64,000 nucleotides of DNA from Oscillospiraceae bacterium (GCA_021200565.1 JAJQGJ010000019.1:1-64000); one strand, 5' to 3'; shown: positions 25,079-33,947, counted from the stretch's first letter. The notes: a model not told the origin generated them from the sequence alone. A program made the numbers and translations.

Positions 25079-26248
25079 ATGGATAAGTGGAAGACGAAAA
25101 CTTTGGGTGAGGTTACATCATATATAGCAAAAGGCATTCCTCCCAAATATGTTGAAAAGGAAAATGAAAATACTATCAGAGTTCTAAATCAAAAGTGCAA
25201 TCGTGATTTTAGAATATCTTATGCAGATTCAAGATTGCATGATAGTTCACTGAAGGCTGTCCCTCCGGAAAAGATGTTAATTTCGGGAGATGTTTTGATA
25301 AACTCAACTGGAACAGGAACAGCGGGACGAGTGGCTCAAATATGGGATGTTTCGGTTCCAACAACGATAGATGGACACATGATTCTGATGCGTCCTACTG
25401 AAGAAATTGACGTTCTGTACTATGGATATGCAGTAAAAGCACATCAGCAAGCTATAGAATCTTATGCCGAAGGGTCAACAGGACAGACTGAAATAAACAA
25501 GACAAGGTTGCAGAATGAAATAGTAATACAATTTCCAGAGGATAAGAATGAACAGCGAAAGATCGGCAAGCTTCTTGCTAACCTTGATGAAAAAATCATT
25601 GAAAATGAGCAGATAAACAAGAATTTAGAAGAGCAAGCGCAGGCTTTGTTTAAGTCTTGGTTTGTGGATTTTGAGCCGTTTGGCGGTGTTATGCCGGAGG
25701 GCTGTTATTCAAGCACTCTCGGCGACGTAACCGAAATGGGAGCTGGTGGCGATAAACCTAAAATTTCATCAAATGTAAAGACCACTGAATGCCCTTATCC
25801 CATTTACTCCAATGGTCTTGATAATGAAGGACTGTATGGTTACACTGATAAACCAAAGATCAGTAATGAAAGTGTAACCGTTTCTGCACGAGGCACAATA
25901 GGTTTTGTCTGCTTACGTCATATCCCTTATGTTCCCATTGTTCGTTTGGTTTCGCTTGTTCCTAATACCGATATAATAAGTGCAAAGTATTTGTACTTGT
26001 TCTTAAAACAATTACATATTTCCGGAACGGGAACAACACAACAACAGCTCACTGTCCCTGATTTTCGGAAAACAGAAATACTTGTGCCTGATATTGCTGT
26101 CATGAGAAAATTTACGAACATCGTTAATCCAATGTTTGAGGGAATATGGGCTAATCAGATGGAAAACGAAAAGCTAGCATCGCTTCGAGATTCTCTTTTA
26201 CCAAAGCTTATGTCCGGCGAAATTGACGTGTCTAACGTCAGCCTTTAA
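25079..26248 (+). CDS. hsdS: HsdS specificity subunit, full length
   Basis: 389 residues with two target-recognition domains separated by the central conserved region (NLDEKIIENEQINKNLEEQAQALFKS is the hinge, residues ~178-204) and ending in the common LPKLMSGEIDVSNVSL. This is a complete specificity subunit that directs methylation and cutting to a bipartite site. GAGGAAC lies about 6 nt before the ATG, 14 nt after the recombinase stop. Its 3' half is flanked by copies of repeats A and B in opposite orientation, so the half can be inverted or swapped with the silent cassette. Confidence 0.92.
   Translation: MDKWKTKTLGEVTSYIAKGIPPKYVEKENENTIRVLNQKCNRDFRISYADSRLHDSSLKAVPPEKMLISGDVLINSTGTGTAGRVAQIWDVSVPTTIDGHMILMRPTEEIDVLYYGYAVKAHQQAIESYAEGSTGQTEINKTRLQNEIVIQFPEDKNEQRKIGKLLANLDEKIIENEQINKNLEEQAQALFKSWFVDFEPFGGVMPEGCYSSTLGDVTEMGAGGDKPKISSNVKTTECPYPIYSNGLDNEGLYGYTDKPKISNESVTVSARGTIGFVCLRHIPYVPIVRLVSLVPNTDIISAKYLYLFLKQLHISGTGTTQQQLTVPDFRKTEILVPDIAVMRKFTNIVNPMFEGIWANQMENEKLASLRDSLLPKLMSGEIDVSNVSL
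25613..25671. repeat. Inverted repeat B, right copy (59 bp)
   Basis: Perfect inverted match to 23931-23989, inside hsdS. The core ATAAACAAGAATTTA is at 25613-25627 in plus orientation. Confidence 0.95.
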
Positions 26249-26269
26249 GCTGTTAAATTCTTGTTTATA
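26210..26269. repeat. Inverted repeat A, right copy (60 bp)
   Basis: Perfect inverted match to 23351-23410, covering the hsdS stop codon and 21 bp beyond. The core lies at 26255-26269 in minus orientation. Confidence 0.95.
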
Positions 26270-26290
26270 TCCGTAAACCGAGGTGACAAA

Positions 26291-26830
26291 ATGTCGTATC
26301 GTAAATTATCAACGCCTGAAGACGTAGAACAATGGGTGAAGTTGAATTATTCTGATGAGGAGATAGCAAAAATCACTGAGTATCAGAATAGCAGTGATTC
26401 CCCATTACAAAAATATAAGGGCGGTATGTATAGGTGGATAAATAGCATGGTTCGTGGTGGCTACACGGAAAAGAACGAAGAGTGCGACATACCGGAATTG
26501 CAAATGTTTCTCAGCTCGTGGATTTTAGATGACGATATTGTTGTATATCGCTTTGTTGATTTGTTGGAATTGCGAGTGTTGTTGAAAAATACGGTAAAGC
26601 ATAGCGAGTACACTTGCCATAACTTCTTAAGCACGACATTGCTTAAAAAATACTATAGCATGGATGACATCAAAAAGCATAGGTTTACAATAAAAATTCA
26701 GGTAGGCAAAGGAAGTCACGGAGTGTATCTGCCGGAGATAAACAAGGACAGACCGGAATATGAGATTTTGTTTCCGTATGATTCTAAGCTCACAAGGATT
26801 GGTTGGTTGACTTTCCGACTTACCAACTGA
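26291..26830 (+). CDS. Putative ADP-ribosyltransferase (R-S-E type) in the RM locus
   Basis: 179 residues. Three motifs in the right order and spacing match arginine-type mono-ADP-ribosyltransferases of the exoenzyme family: R87 in VVYRFVD, S114-T115-T116 in NFLSTTL, and E156-x-E158 in RPEYEILFP. Such enzymes transfer ADP-ribose from NAD+ to proteins. The N-terminal ~75 residues are helical, as in that family. There is no signal peptide, so it would act in the cytoplasm, on a host or phage protein or on a neighbour. The ATG at 26291 is chosen for GAGGTGA 4-5 nt upstream; an earlier start would lie inside repeat A. No macrodomain or other obvious antitoxin sits beside it apart from DarG 7 kb away. 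Confidence 0.65.
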   Translation: MSYRKLSTPEDVEQWVKLNYSDEEIAKITEYQNSSDSPLQKYKGGMYRWINSMVRGGYTEKNEECDIPELQMFLSSWILDDDIVVYRFVDLLELRVLLKNTVKHSEYTCHNFLSTTLLKKYYSMDDIKKHRFTIKIQVGKGSHGVYLPEINKDRPEYEILFPYDSKLTRIGWLTFRLTN

Positions 26831-26852
26831 ATAATAAAGGAGAAATGTATAA

Positions 26853-27389
26853 GTGGATTTTATAACGTGGTGCAATGATAATAGTGGATTTATGTCGGCG
26901 GTGCTGTCGTTTATTGGGCTTGTCGTAAGTGGAATTGCTATTGCTGTTTCAGTGAACACTGCAAGATTGCCGTACAAGAAAAAGTTAAAACTATGTACAG
27001 ATGAAGTGGCAGTTAAGTCGAAAATAAGTTCTAGCAGATATAGAACGGCGAGCTCTGGTATACTTATATCTTGCGTTAATATAGGCTCTCGTGATATATT
27101 ATTGACTGGGCTTGGAATTTGTGCAAAATGCAGTTCTCATGCAAAGAAAGTCCATGGGATAGCATGGGAGCGATACCCGATTGAAGGGGCAGAAGGAAGT
27201 ATTACCAGTGTCATTGTACCAGCAAAAGCAAAAACTTTGTATCTTTTGAGAGATAGGTTGCAAAAAGCATTTATCAATATAAGCGAAAAGGATAAGATAT
27301 ACCTTTACGCTAAAGATTCCGAGGGCAAAGAGTATTACAAAAAGATTATGAACTACTCGGAATTTTACGAGTTATATTTGAAAGATTAA
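26853..27389 (+). CDS. Single-pass membrane protein in the RM locus
   Basis: 178 residues from a GTG with AAGGAG about 9 nt upstream. Residues ~13-34 (AVLSFIGLVVSGIAIAVSV core) form one membrane helix; the remaining ~140 residues are a beta-rich soluble domain with no recognised motif. The short N-terminus precedes the helix, so the soluble domain could be on either side; basic residues after the helix (RLPYKKKLK) suggest it is cytoplasmic. It follows the ADP-ribosyltransferase by 22 nt and precedes hsdR by 12 nt, so all are probably one transcript. The function is unknown. Confidence 0.65.
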   Translation: MDFITWCNDNSGFMSAVLSFIGLVVSGIAIAVSVNTARLPYKKKLKLCTDEVAVKSKISSSRYRTASSGILISCVNIGSRDILLTGLGICAKCSSHAKKVHGIAWERYPIEGAEGSITSVIVPAKAKTLYLLRDRLQKAFINISEKDKIYLYAKDSEGKEYYKKIMNYSEFYELYLKD

Positions 27390-27401
27390 GGAGCCGAAGC
27401 T

Positions 27402-30400
27402 ATGTCTACTACTAACTATACCGAAGCCAGTTATGAAAACTCGGTGATTGAGTTGTTTGAGGGGATGGGGTATGTTCATGTTTATGGTCCTGATGTGAAG
27501 CGGGACTTTAGGAGTCCGCTTTATGATGAGGTTTTGGAGGAGTGGATTGTCAGGCTGAACCCTGAAATGCCGGAGGATGCTATCGGGGATGCGCTTTATA
27601 AGCTCCGCAATTTTGAGAACGGCGAATTGGTGCAGAAGAACGAGCAGTTTATGGACTATCTCCAGAACGGCGTACCGGTTAAGTATTTTGTCAAGGGCGA
27701 GGAGCGTTCGGGCATCGTCTATCTTGTGGACTATAAAAATCCTGAAAATAACTCGTTTGTCGTGGCAAATCAGTGGACATTCACCGAGAATAGCACCAAA
27801 AGACCGGATGTGATACTGTTTCTTAATGGCTTGCCGGTGGTTGTCGTAGAGCTTAAGTCGCCTTCGAGAGAGGAAACCGATGCGAGTGAGGCTTATTTGC
27901 AACTGCGGAATTATATGCAGGAGATACCCTCGATGTTTATATATAACGCCATTTGTGTTATGAGCGACATGGGGACAAGCAAGGCAGGAACCATCACTTC
28001 CGGCGAAGACAGATTCATGGAGTGGAAGACGAAGGACGGAGAGTATGAAGACACACAGGCAATTCAGTTTGACACGTTCTTCGAGGGAATGTTCCAAAAA
28101 GCAAGACTTTTGGACATTATAAAGAACTTCATTTGCTTCTCGAATGAAGGACTCAAGAAGTTCAAGATTTTGGCTGGTTATCATCAGTATTTCGCAGTAA
28201 GGAAAGCTGTAGAATCCACCAAGCACGCAACCGTTACAGACGGCAAGGGCGGTGTCTTCTGGCATACTCAAGGAAGCGGAAAGTCGCTTTCTATGGTATT
28301 CTATGCTCATTTGTTGCAGGAAGCCCTCGACAGTCCAACCATAGTCGTGCTGACGGACAGAAACGACCTTGACGATCAGCTCTATGGGCAGTTTGCAAAG
28401 TGTAAGGATTTTTTGCGTCAGGAGCCGATGCACGCCGCAAGCAGAGAGAACCTAAAAACGTTACTTGCCGGTCGTCAGGCAAACGGAATTATATTTACCA
28501 CTATGCAAAAGTTCGAGGAGTCTCACGACTCGCTTTCTGACAGAAGAAATATCGTTGTCATGGCAGATGAAGCTCATCGCGGGCAGTACGGTCTCGCTGA
28601 GAAGATAAAGATGACAAAGAACGATAAGGGCGAGGACGTGGCTAAGCGTGTTGTTGGCACGGCGAGAATTATAAGAAACAGTTTGCCGAATGCAACCTAT
28701 ATCGGCTTTACCGGCACACCTATTTCGTCAAAGGACAGAAGCACCCGCGAAGTCTTCGGCGACTACATAGATATTTACGATATGACTCAAGCTGTCAAGG
28801 ACGGAGCTACGAGACCGGTTTATTACGAAAGCCGTGTTATAAAGCTCAAGCTCGACCAAGAGACATTGAAGCTCATTGACAACGAATATGAAATCATGGC
28901 AAATAACGCTGACCCTGATGTTATAGAAAAGAGCAAGCACACTCTCGGACGCATGGAAGCCGTACTTGGAAACGATGAAACTATTGACTCCCTTGTAAGA
29001 GATATTCTCGAACACTATGAGAATAACCGTGAACATTTGCTGACCGGCAAGGCGATGATAGTTGCATATTCCCGTGCCATAGCTATGAAGATTTACAATA
29101 GAATTCTTGAACTCAGACCCACTTGGACAGAGAAAGTCGCCGTTGTCATGACCGAGAGCAATAAAGACCCAGAAGAATGGCGCAAGGTTATCGGCAATAA
29201 GCATCATAAAGACGAACTCGCAACGAAATTCAAGGATAACAGCAGCCCGTTAAAGATTGCAATAGTAGTTGATATGTGGTTGACTGGATTTGATGTGCCA
29301 TCCCTTGCGACAATGTATGTCTATAAGCCGATGGAGGGTCACAACCTGATGCAGGCAATCGCCAGAGTAAATCGAGTATTCGGCGACAAGGAAGGCGGAC
29401 TTGTAGTAGATTATGTTGGTATAGCCTCTGCCCTCAAGCAGGCAATGAATGACTATACCGTAAGAGACAGGGATAACTATGGAGATACCGATGTATCAAA
29501 AGTCGCCTATCCGAAGTTCTTGGAGAAGCTGTCAATTTGTCGTGATTTGTTCCATGGCTATGACTATTCACTGTTCAATAAAGGCACTGACCTCGAACGT
29601 GCTAAGACAATCAGTGGAGCTGTAAACTTCATCGTAGGCCGCAATAAGGGAGAAGAAAGGAACGCCTTCGTAAAAGAGTCACTGATGCTTCATCAGGCAC
29701 TGTCGCTCTGTTCTTCGCTCATTGATGAGGAAGCCAGATTTGAAGCCGCTTTCTTTGAGGCTGTGCGTGTCCTGACCATAAGGCTGATGAATCAAGGCAA
29801 CGGAAAGAAAATTTCGCTTCCGGAAATGAACCAGAGAATAAACGACCTTTTGAAGCAGAGTATCAAGAGCGAGGGAGTAATCAACCTGTTCTCGGATGTT
29901 AAAGAAGAATTTTCCCTCTTTGACCCGCAGTTCCTCGAAGATGTCTCAAGGATGAAAGAAAAGAACCTTGCCGTTGAACTTTTGAAAAAGCTGATTGCAG
30001 AACAGGTTCATGTCTACAAGCGCACTAACGTTGTCAAGGCTGAGAAGTTCAGCGAAATTATCCAGCGCACCATGAACTCATATCTGAACGGTCTGCTGAC
30101 TAATGAGCAGGTAATCGAGGAACTAATGAACCTCGCCAAGCAAATATCGGAAGCTCACAACGAAGGCGAACAGCTCGGCTTAACCGCAGATGAGCTGGCT
30201 TTCTATGATGCTCTTACAAAACCGCAGGCGGTAAAGGACTTCTATGAGAACGAGGAACTTATTGCTATCACGAAAGAGCTTGCCGATGCACTCCGCAAGA
30301 ATCGTACCATCGACTGGCAGAAGCGAGATTCCGCAAGAGCCGGTATGCGAATGATGATTAAGAAGTTGTTGAAAAAGCATCACTACCCGCCGGAAGGTGT

Positions 30401-30476
30401 GGATGATGCCGTTCAAACCGTCATGACTCAGTGCGAACTCTGGGCGGATAATGGGGAGTTTGAAGTAGCTACCTGA
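27402..30476 (+). CDS. hsdR: Type I restriction endonuclease subunit R
   Basis: 1024 residues, usual length. The N-terminal nuclease has the PD-(D/E)xK core RPDVILF (D136) and VELKSP (E150, K152); the SF2 translocase follows with HTQGSGKS (K294), DEAH (389-392) and TGTPIS, and a helical C-terminal domain. It uses ATP to translocate DNA and cut unmethylated invading DNA with HsdM and HsdS. AAGGAG is 8 nt before the ATG. It is the last gene of the locus. The catalytic residues are intact, so the system is probably active. Confidence 0.95.
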   Translation: MSTTNYTEASYENSVIELFEGMGYVHVYGPDVKRDFRSPLYDEVLEEWIVRLNPEMPEDAIGDALYKLRNFENGELVQKNEQFMDYLQNGVPVKYFVKGEERSGIVYLVDYKNPENNSFVVANQWTFTENSTKRPDVILFLNGLPVVVVELKSPSREETDASEAYLQLRNYMQEIPSMFIYNAICVMSDMGTSKAGTITSGEDRFMEWKTKDGEYEDTQAIQFDTFFEGMFQKARLLDIIKNFICFSNEGLKKFKILAGYHQYFAVRKAVESTKHATVTDGKGGVFWHTQGSGKSLSMVFYAHLLQEALDSPTIVVLTDRNDLDDQLYGQFAKCKDFLRQEPMHAASRENLKTLLAGRQANGIIFTTMQKFEESHDSLSDRRNIVVMADEAHRGQYGLAEKIKMTKNDKGEDVAKRVVGTARIIRNSLPNATYIGFTGTPISSKDRSTREVFGDYIDIYDMTQAVKDGATRPVYYESRVIKLKLDQETLKLIDNEYEIMANNADPDVIEKSKHTLGRMEAVLGNDETIDSLVRDILEHYENNREHLLTGKAMIVAYSRAIAMKIYNRILELRPTWTEKVAVVMTESNKDPEEWRKVIGNKHHKDELATKFKDNSSPLKIAIVVDMWLTGFDVPSLATMYVYKPMEGHNLMQAIARVNRVFGDKEGGLVVDYVGIASALKQAMNDYTVRDRDNYGDTDVSKVAYPKFLEKLSICRDLFHGYDYSLFNKGTDLERAKTISGAVNFIVGRNKGEERNAFVKESLMLHQALSLCSSLIDEEARFEAAFFEAVRVLTIRLMNQGNGKKISLPEMNQRINDLLKQSIKSEGVINLFSDVKEEFSLFDPQFLEDVSRMKEKNLAVELLKKLIAEQVHVYKRTNVVKAEKFSEIIQRTMNSYLNGLLTNEQVIEELMNLAKQISEAHNEGEQLGLTADELAFYDALTKPQAVKDFYENEELIAITKELADALRKNRTIDWQKRDSARAGMRMMIKKLLKKHHYPPEGVDDAVQTVMTQCELWADNGEFEVAT

Positions 30477-30570
30477 GAGATTTATACTACGATTTTTGGC
30501 AAAAGGAACACCTGAGAATTACGGTTAAAAGGATTATCGTATTTGTAATGAATGTAAGGAGAAATCTGAT

Positions 30571-32361
30571 ATGCAAGAAATTTTTAGCATTACAACATTA
30601 ACTGTCAACCAACTAATTGAAAAAATCGATACTGGCGAACTTGGATTGCCAGAGTTACAGCGCCCTTTTATTTGGAAAGATTCCAAAGTTCGTGATCTCT
30701 TTGATTCTATGGTGCGTGGCTATCCTATTGGCTACCTTATGTTGTGGGAATGCCCCACTATGGATAAAAAGAAATCAATAGGAGTTGGTGCTCACAGTTA
30801 TGATTCTCCAAAAGAGGTAATCATAGATGGACAGCAGCGCTTGACATCTTTGTATGCGGTAATGAAAGGTAAAAGAATTGTTAATTCAAAGTTTGAAGAA
30901 CGCTTCATTGTAATATCTTATTGCCCATTGCGAAATAAATTTGAAGTAGGGTACCAAGCAACAAAAAAAGACCCTGAATGGATTTACAATATCAGTGACC
31001 TGTTTACAACAAAGAATTCTTTCAAATTTATAGGTGAATTTATTCACAGACTTGACGAATATAGACCATGTAGAGGAGAAATTCTTACTGATGAGGAACA
31101 AGAGATAATTGCAGACCACATTAATGCCGTTGTTAATCTGAAAGAGCATACTCTTCCTGTGTTTGGTATAAAATCGAATGCTGAGGAAGAAGATGTTTCG
31201 GAGATATTTGTCCGCGTGAATTCGGGTGGTGTCTCATTGAAGCAGAATGACTTCATTTTAACACTTTTGTCCCTGTATTGGGATGAAGGACGTAAAGAAA
31301 TTGAGCAGTTCAGTAAAGAGTCTACCTATCCGCAAAAAGGGAAGACAACATCTTTTAATCAAATTACCGCTGTGTCTGCACAGGATGTTATTCGTGTTGT
31401 AATGGCGTATGCTTTTGATAGAGCGAGACTTAAATATGGTTATAAACTCTTACGGGGAGCAGATTTTGATAAAAAGGGAGCCGTAAGTGAGAAATTGCGG
31501 ATCCAAAGGTTTAACATCCTAACCGAAAAGCTTCCGGATGTTCTTGATGTTAATAGTTGGCATGAATTTATAAAGGCAATAATGAATGCAGGCTATTTAT
31601 CTGGCGACATTATTTTATCGGAGAATGCTGTTTTTTATTCGTATGCCCTTTACTTGATTGCTAAACATAGGTTTCACGCATCATATAACGAAAATATGCA
31701 CTTAACCTCACTGTGGTTCTTTTACGCTTCTCTTGTTTCACTTTATACTGGTTCGTTTGAGTCTACAGTAGAGAGTCATTTGAACATAATAAAAGGCTTT
31801 ACGACACTAGATGAATACAAGAATTTTATTTTATCAAGGGTAAACGAGAAACTTACAAACGACTATTTTTGTATTACCTTGGTTGGATCTGATGGACTGG
31901 CTGTATCCGGCAGAGGAAATAATGCGTGGAATGCCTATGTTGCCTCTTTGAATGTTTTGGATGCAAAGATTCTCTTCTCAAAGAGTAATTTGCTGGTTTC
32001 AAAGTTATTTGAGTCAGGAAGCGATGGCAATAGAAAATCTCTTGAAAAGCATCATCTTTTCCCTAAAGCTTACCTGAAATCTCTAGGGTACGCAGATTCG
32101 AAGATCAACCAGATGGCAAATTATGCCTTTATTGACTGGAAAGATAATATGGATATTCTTGATGATGCACCGTCAGTATATTATCCTGCTGTTTGTGCAG
32201 GGAAAAGCAAAGAAGATATTTGGCGTATGGAGGAGGAAAATGCTTTGCCGCACGGATGGGAAAACATGAGCTACGAAGACTTTCTTGCGGAGAGACGTAA
32301 ACTCATGGCAGAAAAAATCAAATTGGCATTTGAAAAATTAAAGAGGAATGTTGAAGTTTGA
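30571..32361 (+). CDS. Second GmrSD-like DUF262/DUF1524 protein
   Basis: 596 residues. DUF262 domain with PELQRPFIWK, IDGQQR (D86-R91) and FVRVNSGGVSLKQNDF; C-terminal HNH-like segment LEKHHLFPK (H494, H495) with a late WKDNMDIL. It is clearly a different subfamily from the protein at 12446: different N-terminus, different HNH spacing and little shared sequence outside the motifs. It lies 94 nt after hsdR with its own AAGGAG. Likely a type IV-like restriction nuclease or a related defence factor. AT-rich relative to core genes. Confidence 0.82.
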   Translation: MQEIFSITTLTVNQLIEKIDTGELGLPELQRPFIWKDSKVRDLFDSMVRGYPIGYLMLWECPTMDKKKSIGVGAHSYDSPKEVIIDGQQRLTSLYAVMKGKRIVNSKFEERFIVISYCPLRNKFEVGYQATKKDPEWIYNISDLFTTKNSFKFIGEFIHRLDEYRPCRGEILTDEEQEIIADHINAVVNLKEHTLPVFGIKSNAEEEDVSEIFVRVNSGGVSLKQNDFILTLLSLYWDEGRKEIEQFSKESTYPQKGKTTSFNQITAVSAQDVIRVVMAYAFDRARLKYGYKLLRGADFDKKGAVSEKLRIQRFNILTEKLPDVLDVNSWHEFIKAIMNAGYLSGDIILSENAVFYSYALYLIAKHRFHASYNENMHLTSLWFFYASLVSLYTGSFESTVESHLNIIKGFTTLDEYKNFILSRVNEKLTNDYFCITLVGSDGLAVSGRGNNAWNAYVASLNVLDAKILFSKSNLLVSKLFESGSDGNRKSLEKHHLFPKAYLKSLGYADSKINQMANYAFIDWKDNMDILDDAPSVYYPAVCAGKSKEDIWRMEEENALPHGWENMSYEDFLAERRKLMAEKIKLAFEKLKRNVEV

Positions 32362-33141
32362 CGAATATATGGCGTGGACTTAGTTTGAAAGTCATGGACA
32401 TAAATCGTTTTGCGGAGTGCTTGATAGAAGTTTATAACATTGAAGTGCCGCCATGCTCTATACATTATCTGTGATGATGCAGAGCGTTTTTTCGAATCTT
32501 AGAGATAAATTCAGTTATTACAAATTCTGCAACAACTGCGTGCAGAAAGCTACTGAATGAAGCAAATCGAGCAAAAATTGAACCTGTCGGAATTGCCGAC
32601 AGGTTGGAAATATTCTTCCTCAGAAGCAGGGATACACAAACGGGTTTTATCGCAACTAAATCTCTTGCATACCAGTGGTTGTTTCAAAAAAAGCGGGCTT
32701 TTGCCTGAATCAGTTGTCAAGTAAACCTTGACAACTGCATCTGACAGCATGATTTCTGTACGAAATTTTCTTGTCATGTGGTCATCAAACGACCAGAAGC
32801 ATAATTAGCTAATCGCTTAAAACTACCTTTTCGGCAATAACCGCCTCCCACTGCCGAAAAGGTATAATCATATCCCCGCCAGCCCCTACAACTATATCAC
32901 CACAGTGATACATATTCAAAACCTACCTCTCAAAACTGCTCGAAAATTGCGTTATGTCGCACGATGTTTCTATGTGGCAAGCTATACGGAAATATCTCGT
33001 TTCGTGGCTCTGAGGGACAAAAAATCGCAAAAATCGACCTTTATTCCGACAGTAAATGCGTCGGCTAAATCTTTGGAGGTTTGCAACTTGGGTCCGCTGG
33101 GAAAATCTACTTAAATTTCAACAAAATCCGCAACAATCATC
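32362..33141. other. Non-coding region with an array of strong hairpins
   Basis: No supported gene in ~780 bp. Perfect stems: TTCTGCA/TGCAGAA (32525-32547), AACCTGTCGG/CCGACAGGTT (32581-32604), CAGTTGTCAAG/CTTGACAACTG (32711-32737), TGGTC/GACCA (32779-32795) and ACCTTTTCGGCA/TGCCGAAAAGGT (32824-32862). None is a clear T-run terminator. The cluster could be a structured RNA, a recombination or replication region of the former element, or remnants of several terminators. Confidence 0.6.
32895..32910. promoter_or_regulatory. Second copy of the TATCAC palindrome
   Basis: TATCACCACAGTGATA differs by one base from the operator-like palindrome at 18247-18262. It probably binds the same regulator. 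The nearest downstream gene is the recombinase stub. Confidence 0.5.
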
Positions 33142-33170
33142 TTTACAAATGTGGTTCTTCATGTTATAAT
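33142..33170 (+). promoter_or_regulatory. Promoter of the recombinase remnant
   Basis: TTTACA (33142-33147), 17-bp spacer, TATAAT (33165-33170), 32 nt before the ATG of the recombinase stub. Confidence 0.65.
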
Positions 33171-33202
33171 TGGTTCAAACATTTTAACTGTGAAGTGCCA
33201 TC

Positions 33203-33364
33203 ATGAAACAACTCGACAAGAAGCAATACGTCATCTACTCCCGAAAGTCCAAGTTCACCGGAAAGGGAGAGTCCATCGAGAACCAGATTGAAATGTGCCG
33301 GCAGTACATTGCTACGCACTTTGGTGAGGAAGCGGCTGACAACGCCTTGCTTTTCTCACACTGA
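33203..33364 (+). pseudogene. N-terminal stub of a large serine recombinase
   Basis: 53 codons starting MKQLDKKQYVIYSRKS, with ESIENQIEMCRQYIATHF: the start of the resolvase catalytic domain, including the nucleophile serine in YSRKS. The frame then leaves the family sequence and stops. Full members run to about 500 residues. In Bacillus and Clostridioides a large serine recombinase encoded in the skin element excises it from sigK. A stub of this family 645 bp before sigK is strong support for a former skin-like element. It keeps a good promoter but no strong SD. Confidence 0.85.
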
Positions 33365-33428
33365 TATGCTATACTGACTGCTGTACGCGAGTACAAATCG
33401 GAATTTGAAGGGGAAGGACTACACCACT

Positions 33429-33878
33429 ATGGAAATAAGAAAAGCAGAAATCAAGGACTTGAATATTGTAGTAAAAATGAAAATGGATATGTTCAGAGAA
33501 GTAGGTTCCATCGTTTTGTTGCAGGAGAATGCCGAGGAAAAGATATTCGCAAAATATAAGGAATTATACCAAGAAGAGAAGCTTTGCCATTACCTCATAT
33601 ACGAAGATGATAACGCGGTTGCTTGTGGCGGTGCAATAATTAAAGAAGATGTGCCGTTTTGTTTCTTCAAGACACCAATGTACGGATATATCATGGATGT
33701 ATATTGCGTTCCCGAAAAAAGAAGAAACGGTTATGCATCAGGAATCATGGAAGAGTTAATTGGTTGGTTACAAGGCAAGGGCATACACAATGTAAAGCTA
33801 AAACCCTCCGCAACAGGACGAGAAATGTATGAGAAGCTTGGTTTTGGCAATTCAGGCGAGATGGAATTATGGTTATGA
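33429..33878 (+). CDS. GNAT-family N-acetyltransferase
   Basis: 149 residues. The acetyl-CoA-binding motif A is present (IMDVYCVPEKRRNGYASGIME, i.e. V-x-x-x-x-R-x-x-G-x-A) and the end MYEKLGFGNSGEMEL is typical. The substrate is unknown; small-molecule or antibiotic acetylation is possible. ATG 33429 has GGAAGG about 11 nt upstream; a TTG at 33405 would overlap the SD. It is the last gene of the island before sigK and ends before a terminator. Confidence 0.85.
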   Translation: MEIRKAEIKDLNIVVKMKMDMFREVGSIVLLQENAEEKIFAKYKELYQEEKLCHYLIYEDDNAVACGGAIIKEDVPFCFFKTPMYGYIMDVYCVPEKRRNGYASGIMEELIGWLQGKGIHNVKLKPSATGREMYEKLGFGNSGEMELWL

Positions 33879-33921
33879 TAATTCTGATTTACCGACCCGA
33901 ACTAAAATATATTAGCATCTG

Positions 33922-33947
33922 AGAGCGCCCGTCGCTCTTTTCTTTTT
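33922..33947 (+). terminator. Terminator of the acetyltransferase gene
   Basis: AGAGCG (33922-33927) pairs with CGCTCT (33933-33938), followed by a T-rich run. Confidence 0.65.

Noticed and set aside
32550-32777. 75-codon minus-strand frame in the hairpin region
   Set aside because: No SD, and two of the perfect hairpins lie inside it; structure explains the sequence better than coding.
32905-33114. 69-codon plus-strand frame before the recombinase stub
   Set aside because: No SD and basic, low-complexity translation without recognisable features.
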